From assembly GCA_022570795.1 (NCBI GenBank), contig JAKUDP010000003.1, forward strand, positions 1,798,001-1,862,000: a stretch of 64,000 nucleotides of DNA, read 5' to 3'. The position numbers were made by a program, and so were the translations under genes. This DNA comes from Sphaerulina vaccinii (lineage: Eukaryota; Ascomycota; Dothideomycetes; Mycosphaerellales; Mycosphaerellaceae). Of this stretch, positions 9,458 to 19,146 are shown in pieces; position 1 is the stretch's first letter, and the number at the start of each line of letters is the position of its first letter. The notes beneath the pieces are model-generated. The model ran no database searches. It had not been told where the DNA came from and saw only the letters and a list, made by a program, of their open reading frames with translations.

Positions 9458-10600
9458 TCACTGGCAACATCCACACGGCCCATCGACGTGCATATGTCTC
9501 GAATTACCCATTGCCATACAGTCACGATCAAGCGAAGTGTAGTCGTCTTCTTCCTCTGCTGTAAGGTACAACACCATGAAGTCTAACAGACATATAATAA
9601 ATCCTGATTGTTCAGGAGTAGCAGTCACCCTTCCAGTGCCTATTTGATGAGGTACCATTTGACTAGCTGTGGAGCCATCACGAGCTAGAATAAGTTCTGA
9701 TGCTCTGAAGTCAGTATGAGAGATGGAAGGCAGAGTCGATTGACGTACCTACCAGCTGCAGGACATTGCGTGCGTAGTCGCTCTCAGAAACGGCCTCACT
9801 CAATTCGCGTTCAGAGGGTGGCGCACAGGCGAAGATATAGTCCTCCACTTTGTACTCTTCAAGGTTGACGCCGGGCCAGAATCGAGGTATGTCCGCTGCT
9901 GGTGACCCTGCTAATAGGACTTTCATAGCTCCGCCATGGTCCAAGTCCGGGTATGGCACATCGCTATCTTGGTCGTAAAGCGACTCATGTGACCGTCGAT
10001 GGAGTTCATGAAGAAGCAAGGATGCTTCGTGCCGATTCTTCACCTTGCCCGAGCACTCTATCACATGTGAGGCTCGATGTAGAGATTCAACCCTGTCAAT
10101 ATGTTGTGGATCGGCCTCGGATTTCCAATTGATCGTGCGTGTTCCTACAGGTCCACTGACTTCAAGTAGACCATGATTTGTGACACAGAAACTGAGTTTT
10201 GAAGATCTCGAAGGGCTCTGGGGATAGTCTTGTTCGAGGAGGTTCACCTGTGATGTGAACTCAGCTTTACCGGGTCCTGTAAGCGAGGGAACTGCTCACC
10301 GCTTGTTGTACACCCAGGTCCGGATCATTGATGACCACGACATTGACATATTCTTCTTCAAGCATATATGTGCTCCACTAGTCAGACAGACCATGTCGAT
10401 GGCATCGAAAGCTCTACTCACGTGGCCAGGAATACGGCTCTTCCAAGCTTCCCGAACCCATTGATACCAATCTACTCTGCTTAGTCATTGTACTGGCAGG
10501 TCCTTAGGCGGCATACTCCAAAGCGACGCCCAACCAGGCTCAAGACAGTATCCACGTCTCGTGCTTCGTCGTCATTGGGGTCGATGTTGACAATGAGCAT
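9458..10600 (-). CDS. hypothetical multi-exon protein, 5' end uncertain
   Basis: I do not recognise this protein. Exon assembly from splice sites and frame: 10474-10422, 10377-10300, 10247-9749 and 9702-9458, with introns of 44, 52 and 46 bp (donors GTGAGT, GTGAGC, GTACGT). The joined frame runs through DWYQWVREAWKSRIPGHW, STYMLEEEYVNVVVINDPDL, a polar middle rich in His/Glu/Ser and a C-terminus ending HMHVDGPCGCCQ. An upstream exon ending at 10517 (donor GTATGC) in the frame CLEPGWASLW fits well but its start is not clear; an ATG at 10600 lies in another frame. The 5' end may reach 10795. No membrane segment, signal peptide or catalytic motif is obvious. It lies head-to-tail behind the GH78 gene. 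The exon chain from 10474 down is moderately secure; the function is unknown. Confidence 0.55.
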
Positions 10601-10808
10601 TGTCGCTCGTAGTTCCTACTGATACTGATTGTAATGGTATGCGTAGTCTTGAGTATCAGTGATAGAGCAGAGGTCGCTGTGTGACTTGCGCCAAGTACAC
10701 AATGAGAGGGGTCGATCATCCCACGCCTAGGCAGTATGGAGATCTTGCGCTATGTGCTGAGCAAGAGCAGGTGCTCCGAGAACGTCGAGGGTCATCAGCT
10801 AGATCTCC

Positions 10809-13157
10809 TCACGCACCGACCTCGAACTCGAATGGCCGCTCAGGATAAGGCAACACAGGATCCTCAGGCAACGGCGGCGTAACAACATGCGGCGGATCCA
10901 GCGCAGTCGGCGGCCAGCTAGGATCCTTCACATATGGGTCGGTGAAAGTCCATTTCCCAGATTCGAGACTCTCGACTCTTCCAGAGAAGGGCATCTTCAA
11001 AATAGCTTTCACATTCGATGGCACGCACACTTTCAAAGTGAAGATCCTCTCCCCAATGATCTGCCACGAAACCTGGACAGGCCCTTCAGCAGTGATGTAC
11101 TGTCCTCTAGCCCACTTCAAGCCACCTCCAGGGATAGGCGCTACTTCTACTTCTGTCCAGCCGGGTTTCAGTGGCCTGAGCCCGAGTATGACTTTATGCA
11201 TCCAATCTGCGACACTACCCAAAGCATAATGATTGAAAGAAGTCATCTCTCCTGGGTTGACAGATCCGTCTGGCAACATGCTATCCCAGCGTTCCCAGAT
11301 TGTGGTAGCGCCCATCGTGATAGGGTATAACCAACTGGGACAGATTCGATGAAGGAGCATACGATAGAAGAGAGAAGTAAGGTTGAGCTTGTGGAGGGCG
11401 TGGCCGATGTAGGGTGTACCTGCGAATCCGGTTGCGATGCAGAAGCGACTGCCGCGACGGATGAGCTCTTCAAGGCGCTTTGCGGCTGTGGCTAGATGAG
11501 TCTGATCTTGGAAGATGTCGAAGTGCACTGCGAGGACGTAGGCTGTCTGCGTGTCTGGTACTAGACGACCTGACTTGGTGATGTATTCGTCTGCGAAAGC
11601 TTGACGTAGTTTCGTGGCTTGGGAGGCATAGTATGCTTGCTCTTCGGTCTTGCCGTGTATAGCACAGATCTTGCTCATGATATCTGTAACGTGGATCAAG
11701 AAGACGTTACTGACAAACTCCGGATCCGTAGTGGTATTGCCTGGGTCGTCTGGTTTCGCAGCAGGATCGAGCCAGTCGCCGAGTTTCCAATGAGCTGTGT
11801 AGTTCCACAGTCCGTTTGCGTGCCGTGGGATAGCTTCAAGCCAAGCTTTCGCACTGTTGTATTGACGCTCATTGAGTATCTCAACAACTCCAGTTGCGCT
11901 ATAGAGCGACCAGGGCACCATGATGGCCGAGTCACCCCAGATCGCATGAGCGTCTTCCTCTAAACCTTCCACCGCGTTTGGAATGGTGAGTGGTACTATG
12001 CCCTTGTTCTCATTCACCGACTGTTCGGCGTACAGATCCTCTAGCCAGCTTGACAGTATTCCTCGTGTGTCGTACAGAAAGTTGGCAGTCTCACTGAATA
12101 CCGCAATATCGCCTGTCCAACCAAAACGCTCGTCTCGTTGCGGACAATCGGTCGGGATACTGAGGAAGTTGGAACGCATAGACCAGACAACGTTGTGGTG
12201 GAGCTGGTTCAGCATTGGGTTTGAACACTCGAAGAAGCCAGTCCGATTCATGTCTGTGTGCAGTACGATGCCTGTGAAGTCTTGTGCTTGCAATCCGCCA
12301 GGCCAGCCATCGACCTGAACGTATCGAAAGCCATGGAAAGTGAATCTTGGTTCCCACTCTATGGCGTAGTCACCGAGAGTCAATATGTCCGTACATTTGG
12401 CTCCTCTCAATGGTCGAATGGCTAGCTCGCCTCCGTCCAGAACCTCAGCGTGTCGCAAAGTGATTCTTGTCCCAGCAGGACCAGATACTCGCAGACGTAC
12501 GCGACCAGCAAAGTTCTGGCCAAAGTCTAGGACATGTTTGCCTGAGGGTGTGCGAATGATGTCCTTGACTGGGAGTTCGGCTGTACGACGTACAGGTGGG
12601 CTGATAGATGGGATCAAGCCACGAGCGATCGGCACACTTCTCACTCGAAACTCAGGCTCTTTGAAGAGGCTTGCATGGTGTTTCTCCCCATCGTACAAGC
12701 TCGATTCAAATGTATGGCTGAGACTCCAGGTCCAGCTATCGTCTGTGGCAACGATGTCTTCTTGTTCGTCCTCATATAGGATGTGTAATTGAGCAATCAG
12801 TCCCAGCGACGATCCGTATATGTTTCTGCGGCCACCTTCGAAACCGAGCCGCCCGCAGTACCATCCTTCAGCTACAGTGACTTCGATGGAAATGGAGTCA
12901 TGTTCGTTAAGGTGGCCAAGCACATCGAAGGTCTCGTAGGTGAGCCGATGGATATAGCTTGTCCACCCTGGTGCGAGAACATGATCGCCCACTACAGTCC
13001 CATTGATTGATGCTTCGTAAACTCCATGAGCAGTGATATACAGCTGTGCAGTGGCAACGGGTCCTTTCAAGCGATATTGCCGGTGAAAGATCACAGGCGG
13101 ATGGGTATCAGTTTGTGCTGGCCGATCACGCTCGATCAGGTATCCGGACCAATGCAT
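10809..13157 (-). CDS. alpha-L-rhamnosidase, glycoside hydrolase family 78
   Basis: GH78 enzymes remove terminal alpha-L-rhamnose from plant glycosides and pectin side chains with inversion. The 782-aa single-exon protein has an N-terminal beta-sandwich region (about 1-150, with VYEASINGTVVGDHVLAPGW), a concanavalin-like module to about 310, and the (alpha/alpha)6 catalytic barrel. That barrel carries CPQRDERFGWTGDIAVFSET near residue 333 (the catalytic acid lies in the DERFGWTGD element) and GATTIWERWDSMLPDG near 613 with the conserved Glu. A C-terminal beta-sandwich follows. No signal peptide is visible, so the enzyme looks intracellular or non-classically secreted, and the N-terminus starts close to the first domain. 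The ATG at 13157 is the first in frame. The family assignment is secure; the exact substrate is not known. Confidence 0.93.
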   Translation of the reverse strand: MHWSGYLIERDRPAQTDTHPPVIFHRQYRLKGPVATAQLYITAHGVYEASINGTVVGDHVLAPGWTSYIHRLTYETFDVLGHLNEHDSISIEVTVAEGWYCGRLGFEGGRRNIYGSSLGLIAQLHILYEDEQEDIVATDDSWTWSLSHTFESSLYDGEKHHASLFKEPEFRVRSVPIARGLIPSISPPVRRTAELPVKDIIRTPSGKHVLDFGQNFAGRVRLRVSGPAGTRITLRHAEVLDGGELAIRPLRGAKCTDILTLGDYAIEWEPRFTFHGFRYVQVDGWPGGLQAQDFTGIVLHTDMNRTGFFECSNPMLNQLHHNVVWSMRSNFLSIPTDCPQRDERFGWTGDIAVFSETANFLYDTRGILSSWLEDLYAEQSVNENKGIVPLTIPNAVEGLEEDAHAIWGDSAIMVPWSLYSATGVVEILNERQYNSAKAWLEAIPRHANGLWNYTAHWKLGDWLDPAAKPDDPGNTTTDPEFVSNVFLIHVTDIMSKICAIHGKTEEQAYYASQATKLRQAFADEYITKSGRLVPDTQTAYVLAVHFDIFQDQTHLATAAKRLEELIRRGSRFCIATGFAGTPYIGHALHKLNLTSLFYRMLLHRICPSWLYPITMGATTIWERWDSMLPDGSVNPGEMTSFNHYALGSVADWMHKVILGLRPLKPGWTEVEVAPIPGGGLKWARGQYITAEGPVQVSWQIIGERIFTLKVCVPSNVKAILKMPFSGRVESLESGKWTFTDPYVKDPSWPPTALDPPHVVTPPLPEDPVLPYPERPFEFEVGA

Positions 13158-13835
13158 TGTATATAGCAGTCAGTAGCAGAGCTCTAGAGAGGTCAGCGTG
13201 AAAAGTCCCATTCTCCATATACTTGACCATTATTTCGAACCTCCTCTCGGTGCATCTATAACCGAGCGGTAGCTAGTCACGCAAGCATCATGCCGGTACT
13301 TGGGATGCTGAGCAAGTGTTTATTCAGGCCATAGGTGACTTGAATGCCCACGAATCCGAGTCACACAGCCCTCTGCTGGGTGCTGTTGCTTTCTCGGTCC
13401 CGTTCTTCGATGGCACTGATGATGAATCCGCAGGAGACATTGAACAAGCATGTTGCGCTGAGTTCGTGCTATTGGCCTACTTGGTGGCATACTATGAGTG
13501 CATGGGCCCAGACACGGCGAGTCGTTTTTTCTCGAGTTGTTGTTGTTTGTTGAGATAGAAGTGTGAGTCTCTTGTTGGCGATGGAGGAGATTTGCCACCC
13601 GTGTTTTCGTGACACAGTCGTGTCGTGAATACTCACGAGGCTGGGCACAGCCTTCCTCGCCAGCCTCTTTCTACAGCGTCCTGTCCTGTCCTCGAGTCTG
13701 CAGTGCCATCAACCACGTCACATGCCCCAGTTTGCCATTCGCCGTAGTGAAGGCGATGCATTCTGCGCATCTTAGTATATGACTTCTCTTAGGTAGGTCT
13801 CGCGATCACAATGCCCCTACACATCCTCTAATATC
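13158..13835. promoter_or_regulatory. divergent intergenic region, GH78 / T5orf172 gene
   Basis: 678 bp between two divergent genes. It contains CT-rich stretches (around 13630-13690) but no element I can name. Overlapping short frames on both strands look like shadows. Confidence 0.4.
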
Positions 13836-15260
13836 ATGGCCAACCACTTCACGAACACACCCGAAGCTCTCCTCGGTAGGAACGACTCGAGGAATCCTGC
13901 ATCGACATGCAAAGGTATCACAGGCTCTGGGAGGCCATGTAGACGCGCGTTGGCTGCAGCGAAGACATCTCCAAGTGGTAGCAGGAGGAGCTCTGCTGGC
14001 GGCGTGGTCGCGTTGACCGAGGAAGACGGCGTGGTGACAGACGCAGACTATTACTGCTGGCAGCACAAAGACCAAGCGCAGGTCTTGCCTCAGGTTAGTC
14101 CCAGCAAGCGATCAAAGAAGAAGCGAACTACTGGCTTGTATCCGCTGCAGGAGAAGAGCAGTATCGACACGTTGGTGCAGAAGCTGGGAATCGAGGCTGT
14201 GCCGGAGAACATTCGTAGGAAAGCCAGGACGAGACCTAATGATGGTGTGAAGCCTCCGAGAAGGACTGCGACGACCGACTTTGCGGATACGACGTTAGGA
14301 GCAGAAAGACCTACGAGCGAGAAGTACAGCTCAAGACCTCCACCTGTAAGGCAGGACTCGAGGCGCAAGAAACCAGGATTCTGGGCCTCATTATGCTGTG
14401 CATCTGCGCAGGACGATGACTACGTGGAGATTGTGCGGCACAAGCAGCGCGTGCAACATAACGCGCGGCCGGCTGCGGAAGTGTCACAGATACCGCAGCC
14501 TGCGAGGAGATCATCTTCAAAATTGCCACCTGGCAGACCTCCAGGATCGTCCAGTACCAGCCTGCCAAAGCAGAGATCCTCTTCAAACCCCCACACTGGC
14601 CGCCTCCTATCACTCATACCTCAAAACCTACCACCACAAACTACTTCCACGCTCCTGGCTGAACTCATCAAGCCCATCAGCCCGGCAGACGAAGATGGAT
14701 ATATCTATATCTTCTGGCTCACACCAGGATCCAAGGAAAGGCCTGCGGAAACCACTTCCAGATCTCTCCTATCACCGGATCGACCACAGAACACACGCCG
14801 CATCAGCGATGTCATAACGGAATTCTCCTTCGATGGCACAGAAGAGACTACACGCGGCAGTAGCACTGGAAGCAAGAAGAAGTCCATCATGCTCAAGATC
14901 GGCAGAGCGAACAATGTCGCCCGGCGCATGAACGAGTGGCAACGACAATGCGGCTATGCGATGAATCTCGTGAGATGGTATCCTTATCTTTCATCTACTC
15001 CTGCGACGTCTCCTTCGCATTCTGGCTATCCGGACTTGTCTGCTCGACCGCAGAGTGTGCGCAAAGTACCTTTCGTCAAGCGGGTGGAAAGGCTCATACA
15101 TCTGGAACTGGCGGACCAGCAAGTCAAGAGGCAGTGTGAAGCCTGTGGGAAAGAGCATAGAGAGTGGTTTGAGGTTGAGGCGAGTGAGCAGGGAGTTAGG
15201 AGCGTTGATGCTACTGTGAGGAGGTGGGTGGAGTGGGCTGAGAGGGAGGCTCAGAAGTAG
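13836..15260 (+). CDS. T5orf172/GIY-YIG-like (DUF1766) domain protein
   Basis: The 474-aa protein has a Cys-containing N-terminal segment (STCKGITGSGRPCRRA, then DADYYCWQHK), a long low-complexity basic/Ser-rich middle (about 80-285), and a C-terminal T5orf172 domain. That domain is seen as DGYIYIFWLTPGS near residue 286, MLKIGRANNVARRMNEWQRQ near 350 and VKRVERLIHLEL near 413, followed by CEACGKEHREWFEVE. This order (YIYIFWL.., KIGRA.N...R, E.L.H) is the GIY-YIG-related T5orf172/DUF1766 pattern, known from S. pombe Mug113 and many fungal proteins; nuclease activity is not demonstrated for most. The CEACGK..H element is typical of this fungal subgroup. Single exon, start at the first ATG. Family call good, function unknown. 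Confidence 0.8.
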   Translation: MANHFTNTPEALLGRNDSRNPASTCKGITGSGRPCRRALAAAKTSPSGSRRSSAGGVVALTEEDGVVTDADYYCWQHKDQAQVLPQVSPSKRSKKKRTTGLYPLQEKSSIDTLVQKLGIEAVPENIRRKARTRPNDGVKPPRRTATTDFADTTLGAERPTSEKYSSRPPPVRQDSRRKKPGFWASLCCASAQDDDYVEIVRHKQRVQHNARPAAEVSQIPQPARRSSSKLPPGRPPGSSSTSLPKQRSSSNPHTGRLLSLIPQNLPPQTTSTLLAELIKPISPADEDGYIYIFWLTPGSKERPAETTSRSLLSPDRPQNTRRISDVITEFSFDGTEETTRGSSTGSKKKSIMLKIGRANNVARRMNEWQRQCGYAMNLVRWYPYLSSTPATSPSHSGYPDLSARPQSVRKVPFVKRVERLIHLELADQQVKRQCEACGKEHREWFEVEASEQGVRSVDATVRRWVEWAEREAQK

Positions 15261-15549
15261 TATTATTATGAGTCTTTCGTGCAGAGCACTCAGCTGAGTA
15301 CCATTCAGGACGCGTATGACACACACCGAGTGTAAATGCACGGTTCCTGGAAGCGAGGCATACACGAACTACATATCCTATCGACCGTTATGCAAGAGGC
15401 GAAGGCACTATCTAGCTGCACCCAACAGGCACCCAATATCTTCTCTTGCCTTATCTTACTGGCATGAGGTCGCACCTACACCACGACGATATATGCCATT
15501 CGAGAGCCTACGAAGTGTCTCCTTCTTTGACCTTGCCTGCTGGATCCAC
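15261..15549. other. convergent 3' intergenic region
   Basis: 289 bp between the convergent ends of the T5orf172 gene and the first MYND gene. Nothing specific seen. Confidence 0.35.
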
Positions 15550-16982
15550 TCAGTAGTGTCGCACTGTGCCACCATTCTGGCTGAACTCCGCCAGGAACTC
15601 TTCCACGTGAGATGGGTATCGCCTGGATGCCGCTTGGAAGTTTGCATCGAGCTGATTTCGAAACCGTAACTCTGCCTCGCGCCTCTCCGATGGAAGCGTG
15701 CCATCCTCAGACATGTTGAGAGTCAGCGGAACTTTGAGGCTTCTACCTGCTGCAAGCATCGGAACGTAGAACGACTCCCACTTCTCTGGATCTGCCGTTC
15801 TCATTTTGTTCTTGGTTTGATCGGCCCATGCCTGGCGAACAGTAGAACCCGCGTAATTGTTGGTGATGATGATGTCGTTGATCTCCTCGAAAGGCTCATT
15901 GACCTCGAGCTTGGCGAGAACCTCCATGAGACTGACACCTGCTGGGCCTGCTCGGAGAGCGTTGATGGCTGCCGGCATGGCCTTGCTCCCTGAATCGATG
16001 AGATCGTCTACCATCTCGTCATAGAACTGGCGCGTTCCGCTGATCACATCGCTCAGGGTGATTCCGCGCTGATTCACCCAGGCTGAGGTGTTCTCGTTGA
16101 ATGCCTGCATCATGTATGGCTGCAGTACGGTAGATCGAGCATCACTCTCTGGCAGATTGAGCATGATGTTGGCGTCTCGAGACGTGTTGAAGAAAGAAGT
16201 GCCGTATGGTCTCACCGCGGTAATGAAGGGATTGCGATATATCTCCATGAAAGTCTCGAATGGCATGATCGAATGACGCTGTCCGAACTGTGCGCCAGAA
16301 AGGTCGAGGACGTAGTTGTCTCCGTCCACGGTCTCTAGGAACAAGACTTCGTGTTGGCCGCCGTCCGGGATGAGCTCTCCGCTCTCATACACTCTCTTGA
16401 CTTTGCAGAGCGCTGTGTCGACTTCCAGTATGACCTCCTCGATTTGACGTGTGATATCTATGAGGTGGTCAGCATGCGTATACAATATGGATCTTCGACA
16501 AGCTTACCAGAAAACAACTTCTTGCTGAGCTTGTAGAAGTGCCGGCCAGCGTCAGTGCATGCATTGTACGCGAACATGGCTATTGCGTCATCCTGGCCCT
16601 CCATAGTGTCTGCTGTCATGTGAATAGGAGAGCGATGAAAAATGGGACCTGGGATCTCGTAGGTGTCGTCGTGCATGTAGATGATCCCATCACGTTTCTC
16701 GACTCGAGCGATCTTCAAGTCGAACGACTGGTGCCGGTAATTGTTGAAGACTCGTTGTAGCAGATACCCTGCCCGATAGACCTGCTTGCGTCTGTTGTTC
16801 TTTTCGCAGTCCAGACGATGGTTCTCGCGGTCGGCATCGCGACAGTGGCTTGTGCAGTAGTGCGTCAGCACTGGAGCTCCGTTCAAAGTCAGTCCATCGC
16901 GGCAGTCGATGCAGACCAGAGCTGGCAGTGGTGTTGTGTTGTCGCAAGCAGCGCAGTTGGCGCCATTGCTGGAAGTCGACAT
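15550..16982 (-). CDS. MYND-type zinc-finger protein (paralogue A)
   Basis: Exons 16982-16508 and 16457-15550 join to 460 aa over a 50-bp intron (donor GTAAGC, acceptor CATAG; codon G|AT). The N-terminus carries a MYND-like cluster: CAACDN..., CIDCRDG..., HYCTSHCRDADRENH and LDCEKN give the Cys/His spacing of a MYND finger, a protein-interaction module. The rest (from about residue 70) has no named domain but shares blocks with the next gene downstream on the same strand: QVYRAG.LL, ARVEK.DG, SKKLF, then LFLETVDGDNYVLDLSGAQF and RHSIMPFETF. The start at 16982 is chosen because the MYND cluster begins a few residues later and the paralogue starts at the equivalent point. An in-frame extension to 17177 is Ser/Thr-rich and unlike the paralogue. 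Function unknown. Confidence 0.8.
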
Positions 16983-17338
16983 TGCTGTGTTGATGTTGCT
17001 GGTGTAAATGCTGGTTGATGTAGAAGATGTTCGAAACGGGATATGTGAGAAGTTGGAGGTTGTTGGAGGAGAGAAGAAGTCCGGTGAACGAAGTAGCAAA
17101 CAAATTCGGAAGTGAGGCGAAGGGGCAATGTCCGTGTCCGCATGACAACGAGTGAATGTTCCAATTGTTTCACGCAAGAAAGTGGAGCCTGCATTGTTGC
17201 CTATGCATGAGCTCCGTAAAGTCGGATCTATCGTACAAGTGAGCCCTCTTCATCACCGCTGTCCGCTAACCATAGCATCAATCTGTGTAAAGATCTGGTA
17301 GACCAAGCCTTCGTCCTCTCCTTCAGTAACACCACCAC
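16983..17338. other. intergenic spacer between tandem MYND genes
   Basis: 356 bp holding the promoter of MYND paralogue A and the 3' end of paralogue B. No repeat seen apart from short TG/AC-rich stretches. Confidence 0.35.
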
Positions 17339-18656
17339 CTACATAATAACAAGATCCGACAAATCAACCCCAGCAGCCTTTGCCTCCGCCATCTTCTTCT
17401 TATGCCCACTCACAACACCAATCCGCAGCGCGACTGCCCTCTCCAGCACCGAATCCAACACCTCATCCCAAAACTCCGGATTCTTCTTTTTAACACGCTC
17501 CTTCCAATACTCAAGACATGCCTTTCCAACCTTCGAACCTTGATACTCCTTCACAATCTCCGAAAAAAACAGGCTTGCTGAACCGCTCGACGATCTTCTC
17601 CGACACTTCTAGCAAAGGCACAAGCTCAAGTGTATCTGAAACTTTCTCGAGCATGGATTTGCCTTCGTCGATAGTCTGAACTACCAGGTCAAGCATTTTC
17701 GACTTGAACCATTCGTAACCTCGTCGGCTTGAGGTGAGGTGGAATGCGAGCGGAAGCTCGGTTTCCTCCCACTGCGCGACGCGCTCGTGAAACAGTCCAG
17801 CGAAGAACGCTTGTATGATACGACCGCGAGCCTGGTCTACAGCTTCGATGTCTCTTGCGAGTCGCTCGCCGAATGTGGCGAAGTAGTGACCGTGTGGCCA
17901 GACTACGTTGAGCTTGCTGCCGTAGAAGTTGATGGCATCTTCGAGGGGTAGTACGGATCTGTGCTGGCCGAATTGAGCTCCAGTGATGTCAAGAATGTAG
18001 GACTCTCCGTGGTGAGTCTCGATGCAGAGGACTTGGTGCGTGACGATCGGTACGTGTAACTGGCCATTTGGATTGATCTGTCGGACTTTGAAGAGGTGGT
18101 CATCCACATCGAAAGCTACCTCTTCAAGGTATTGCGCGACTTCTATGCAACTGATTAGCGGATGTATGAAGCAACGAGTGGAGTAAGGGATCGATATACC
18201 TCCGAAGAGCTTCTTGCTGAGTAGATATTGGTGAGCCAAGACTATATCGCATTGCAGATAGCTCATCACGGCGTGCGCGTCTTTCTCATCGGCCACAAGC
18301 TTGTATGGCGAGGTATGAAAGCTTCCACTCCCTGGGATCCAGAACGTAGGATACATCCATAGCAGACCGTCCTCCTTCTCTACTCGGGCCAGACTTATAT
18401 CGTAGTTCTGATTTCTCGAAAGGAAGTAGATTGACTTGAGTAGATCGCCGGCGCGGTAGACCTCTTTGCGTGAGTTTCTGTTCTCGCACTCGACTGTGTG
18501 GCTTGCTCGATCCGTGTCGCGGCAGTGCGTACTGCAGTAGGAGAGAGAGCCGTCGCTGCCATGGATGTCGACACCTTCGCTGCACTTGAGGCAGACAAGT
18601 GCTGGACGCGGTGCTCTCTGACCACAGGCGGCGCATGCTGTCGTTGCGTATGACAT
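17339..18656 (-). CDS. MYND-type zinc-finger protein (paralogue B), frameshifted at a homopolymer
   Basis: This is a tandem paralogue of the gene at 15550-16982. It has the same MYND cluster (CAACGQ, CLKCSEG, SYCSTHCRDTDRASH, VECEN) and shared blocks (EVYRAGDLLKS, ARVEKEDG, SKKLFG, LCIETHHGESYILDITGAQF). The intron at 18143-18199 occupies the same place, after SKKLF, with the same split-codon phase; it is 57 bp and happens to be open, so it could be misread as coding. Near the 3' end, seven A's on the plus strand at 17563-17569 (T7 in the gene) shift the frame, and the written frame stops at 17511. With six T's the frame goes on through EIVKEYQGSKVGKACLEYWK to 17339, and this tail aligns with paralogue A (FEEINDIIITNNYAG). 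So either the gene is recently broken or the base is an assembly error. Confidence 0.75.
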
Positions 18657-19146
18657 AGTTGCGACCTGTGTTGAGAATCTTGTTGTCGTGTTGCCGTGTT
18701 GAGGTGTAATGTGTGATGTCTTGCTGTAGTCGTGGCGGAGATTGAGAGCCCGGCAGTTGTTCGAGAAGGTGAAGCAATGTTAACGAGAACTCTCGCGTAA
18801 CTAGTGGCGACGGGTGAATGATTAGTGGGGCGTGTAACGTATCATGTCGAGGTGGATCTCGCATTGATTGTAACAAACAGAGCTGTCGTTTCTGCGGTTG
18901 CATATGAAGATGCATGAAAGTGGGTCCCAATGCTTTGGATAGTCATTACACAATAGATTATCTACATATACAATCAGTAGTGTACAGATATACAACTAGT
19001 AGCACACAGTTAGACAATATGATGAGGGGTATCCTAATTGCGCAATTTAGTGTCAACAGCGCTCGTTGTTTGTTGCCAGGAAGTTTCAGTCTGGAGAATG
19101 TAAAATGTTGTAGTCGGGTTCGTGGTGATGAGGTGAAGCGATCCAG
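18657..19146. other. intergenic spacer, nothing recognised
   Basis: 490 bp between the MYND paralogue B start and the 3' end of the transcription-factor-domain gene, both on the minus strand. It contains a pair of related short stretches with ACAATAGATTATC/ATACAATCAGTAG at 18948-18975 but no clear repeat. Confidence 0.35.
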
